Part shown: positions 62,483 through 64,000 of the stretch, piece after piece
Layout: each line of letters starts with the position of its first letter
Position numbering within the stretch: position 1 is the first letter of the stretch
Assembly: GCF_002409645.1 (NCBI RefSeq)
Contig: NZ_DHNR01000041.1
Span: 495 to 64,494, forward strand
Length of the DNA stretch: 64,000 nucleotides
Direction of reading: 5' to 3'
Origin: Acetobacter sp. UBA5411
GTDB lineage: Bacteria > Pseudomonadota > Alphaproteobacteria > Acetobacterales > Acetobacteraceae
Program-made: the position numbers and the translations under genes
Notes under the pieces: generated by a model
Databases searched by the model: none
What the model saw: the letters and a program-made list of their open reading frames with translations, nothing else
Told to the model about the DNA's origin: nothing

Positions 62483-62671
62483 CAGGCTCAGGGCTTTCAC
62501 CAGCGTTGGAACGTTGGTGAACCGCATGCCACATGTATCAGCGTAGTTACATTGTGATTAAAAGCGTCACATAGAAAGAAAGTTTTTAAGTTATTGATTT
62601 TGCTATTATTCTGTATTTTTGGATGTGTGTAATATTTTGGAGTGTTGCGATTTCGTCACTATAAACCGATG

Positions 62672-62703
62672 GTATCGACAGACGGGATTTCCGCTGTCGA
62701 TAC
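62672..62703 (-). terminator. Hairpin downstream of hemB
   Basis: Perfect 10-bp stem GTATCGACAG / CTGTCGATAC with a 12-base loop, starting 23 bases after the hemB stop. A run of T is not present on the hemB side, so termination is likely but not certain. Confidence 0.6.
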
Positions 62704-62726
62704 ACTGTTTTGGTCCTTGATTTTTT

Positions 62727-63722
62727 TTACTGCGCCTTGATGCGCTGGGCGGCCTCAATGGCGAAATAGGTCAGGATGCCGTTCGCACCGGCCCGCTTGA
62801 AGGCCAGAAGACTCTCCATGACAGCCCGCTCATGATCCAGCCAGCCATTCTGGATGGCCGCCATCAGCATCGCGTACTCACCTGAGACTTGATAGGCGAA
62901 GGTCGGCACGGAGAAGCTGTCCCGCACACGTCGGATGATGTCGAGGTAGGGCATGCCCGGCTTGACCATGACCATGTCCGCGCCTTCGAGAAGATCCGTC
63001 TCGACTTCGCGCAGAGCCTCGTCCGAATTGGCCGGATCCATCTGATAGGTTTTCTTGTCACCCTTCAGAAGGCCGCCAGAACCGAGAGCGTCACGGAACG
63101 GGCCGTAGAACGCGCTGGCATATTTGGCGGCGTAGGACATGATGCGGGTGTTGATCAGGCCATTCTCGTCCAGATCACGACGAATGGCCTCGATGCGGCC
63201 GTCCATCATGTCGGAGGGAGCGATGATGTCGATGCCGGCGGCTGCCTGATTGGTCGCCTGTACCTTCAGGATATCAACGGATTTGTCGTTCACGACATAG
63301 CCGTTCTCGATAATCCCGTCATGGCCATGATTGGTGTAAGGATCGAGCGCGACATCGCCGATCAGTCCCATGTCCGGAAATTCTTTTTTCAGCAGACGGG
63401 CAGCCCGACACATCAGGTTGTCGGGGTTGAGCGCTTCGGTTCCGGCTTCGTCACGTACCTCGGACGGGGTGATGGGGAACAGGGCCAGCGCGGGAATGTC
63501 CAGCTTGGCCGCTGTTTCGACATGCGCCGCCAATCTGTCGAGAGTGACGCGCTGCACGCCGGGCATCGACGCAACATCCGTAACGGAGTTGCTGCCTTCC
63601 ATCACGAAGATTGGCCAGATCAGGTCATCAATGGAAAGACTGTTCTCGGCAACCAGTCTGCGGGTGAAACGGTCCTGCCTGTTGCGGCGCAGGCGTGTCA
63701 GCGGAAAACGACCGACAGTCAT
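62727..63722 (-). CDS. hemB: Porphobilinogen synthase (delta-aminolevulinate dehydratase) HemB
   Basis: Condenses two 5-aminolevulinate molecules into porphobilinogen for heme and siroheme. 331 residues from the ATG at 63722, preceded by GAGGAG. Motifs: FPLTRLRRNRQDRFTRRLV at the N-terminus, GDVALDPYTNHGHDG, IIAPSDMMDGRI with MSYAAKYAS (active-site Lys region near residue 200), MVKPGMPYLDI (second Lys) and YQVSGEYAM. The metal-site stretch has ALDPYTNHGHDG, lacking the cysteines of zinc enzymes, so it is probably Mg-type. A longer open frame to 63866 is not used. Confidence 0.97.
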   Translation of the reverse strand: MTVGRFPLTRLRRNRQDRFTRRLVAENSLSIDDLIWPIFVMEGSNSVTDVASMPGVQRVTLDRLAAHVETAAKLDIPALALFPITPSEVRDEAGTEALNPDNLMCRAARLLKKEFPDMGLIGDVALDPYTNHGHDGIIENGYVVNDKSVDILKVQATNQAAAGIDIIAPSDMMDGRIEAIRRDLDENGLINTRIMSYAAKYASAFYGPFRDALGSGGLLKGDKKTYQMDPANSDEALREVETDLLEGADMVMVKPGMPYLDIIRRVRDSFSVPTFAYQVSGEYAMLMAAIQNGWLDHERAVMESLLAFKRAGANGILTYFAIEAAQRIKAQ

Positions 63723-64000
63723 GACAACTCCTCTTGTCCCGTTGGATACCGCAATCACGGCGATAGGCACGGTGTGAACACACATGATTCCCGTCAGGCC
63801 CGAGCAGATGCTCTCGAGCCATACAGAAACGTGGCTAAAGCAGACCGAGGCGGCGTCAGGCCGCACGGGATATGCTCCTTACAGCGGGGGGATTATGCGC
63901 CCGGCTGGCGGGTTTGCAAAATCGCCGTCAACAATGTCTGGGCTGACTGCAATGACTGTAAACGGAGAGATCAGCCTACGGCATAATTGATTCTGAATGG
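63723..64000. other. Upstream region of hemB to the window end
   Basis: About 280 bases. It holds the hemB ribosome site at 63,726-63,737 and presumably its promoter. No other gene is supported; open frames here are short and unlike any family I know. Confidence 0.4.

Overview
The window looks like chromosome from an acetic acid bacterium (Acetobacteraceae, Alphaproteobacteria), probably close to Acetobacter or Gluconobacter. This is inferred from protein style, moderate-to-high G+C and gene neighbourhoods, not from a database search. It is almost entirely coding, with many 1-4 base start/stop overlaps. I found no tRNA, CRISPR array or intact transposon.

Region 1 (1-18,983, all minus strand) is a full division and cell-wall (dcw) cluster. 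In transcription order it reads mraZ, rsmH, an unusually long ftsL, ftsI, murE, murF, mraY, murD, ftsW, murG, murC, murB, ddl, ftsQ, ftsA, ftsZ (cut by the window edge). Three perfect MraZ-type repeats lie in front of mraZ. Base composition changes sharply inside murD: about 1-9,700 is very GC-rich and the rest is moderate. That is either a homologous replacement from a GC-richer relative or an assembly chimera.

Region 2 (19,231-25,050): the RNase P RNA gene, an alpha/beta hydrolase, a small membrane protein, and a pair made of an SsuD-like flavin monooxygenase and a TonB-dependent receptor, probably for organosulfur uptake.

Region 3 (25,353-43,262) is mostly core metabolism. It holds purB, a decayed sugar acetyltransferase gene, a purC-purS-(secreted Rap1a/Tai-like gene)-purQ-purL cluster followed by bolA and grxD, yraN, a cardiolipin synthase, dapB, metK with a structured leader, trmB, purH and aroQ-accB-accC.

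Region 4 (43,596-48,101): rlpA, a YihY/BrkB membrane protein, an ornithine-decarboxylase-like gene with a hairpin-rich leader, a MoaB-family gene and a DJ-1/PfpI gene.

Region 5 (about 48,158-56,901) is an AT-richer accessory island. It has a NYN/PIN-like gene, an acyltransferase, about 1.6 kb with no convincing gene, and a five-gene surface-sugar cluster: an SDR epimerase, a glucose-1-phosphate cytidylyltransferase, a homoserine-dehydrogenase-like/SAF (DRL-type) oxidoreductase, an RmlC-like epimerase and a DUF707 protein. No CDP-glucose 4,6-dehydratase is adjacent, so the cluster may make an unusual CDP-linked sugar. It is the best candidate here for undescribed chemistry.

Region 6 (57,006-63,722, minus strand): an OmpR-type response regulator and sensor kinase followed by two overlapping secreted-protein genes (one SIMPL family, with its terminator inside the 3' end of the gene), then bpt, an outer-membrane barrel and hemB.
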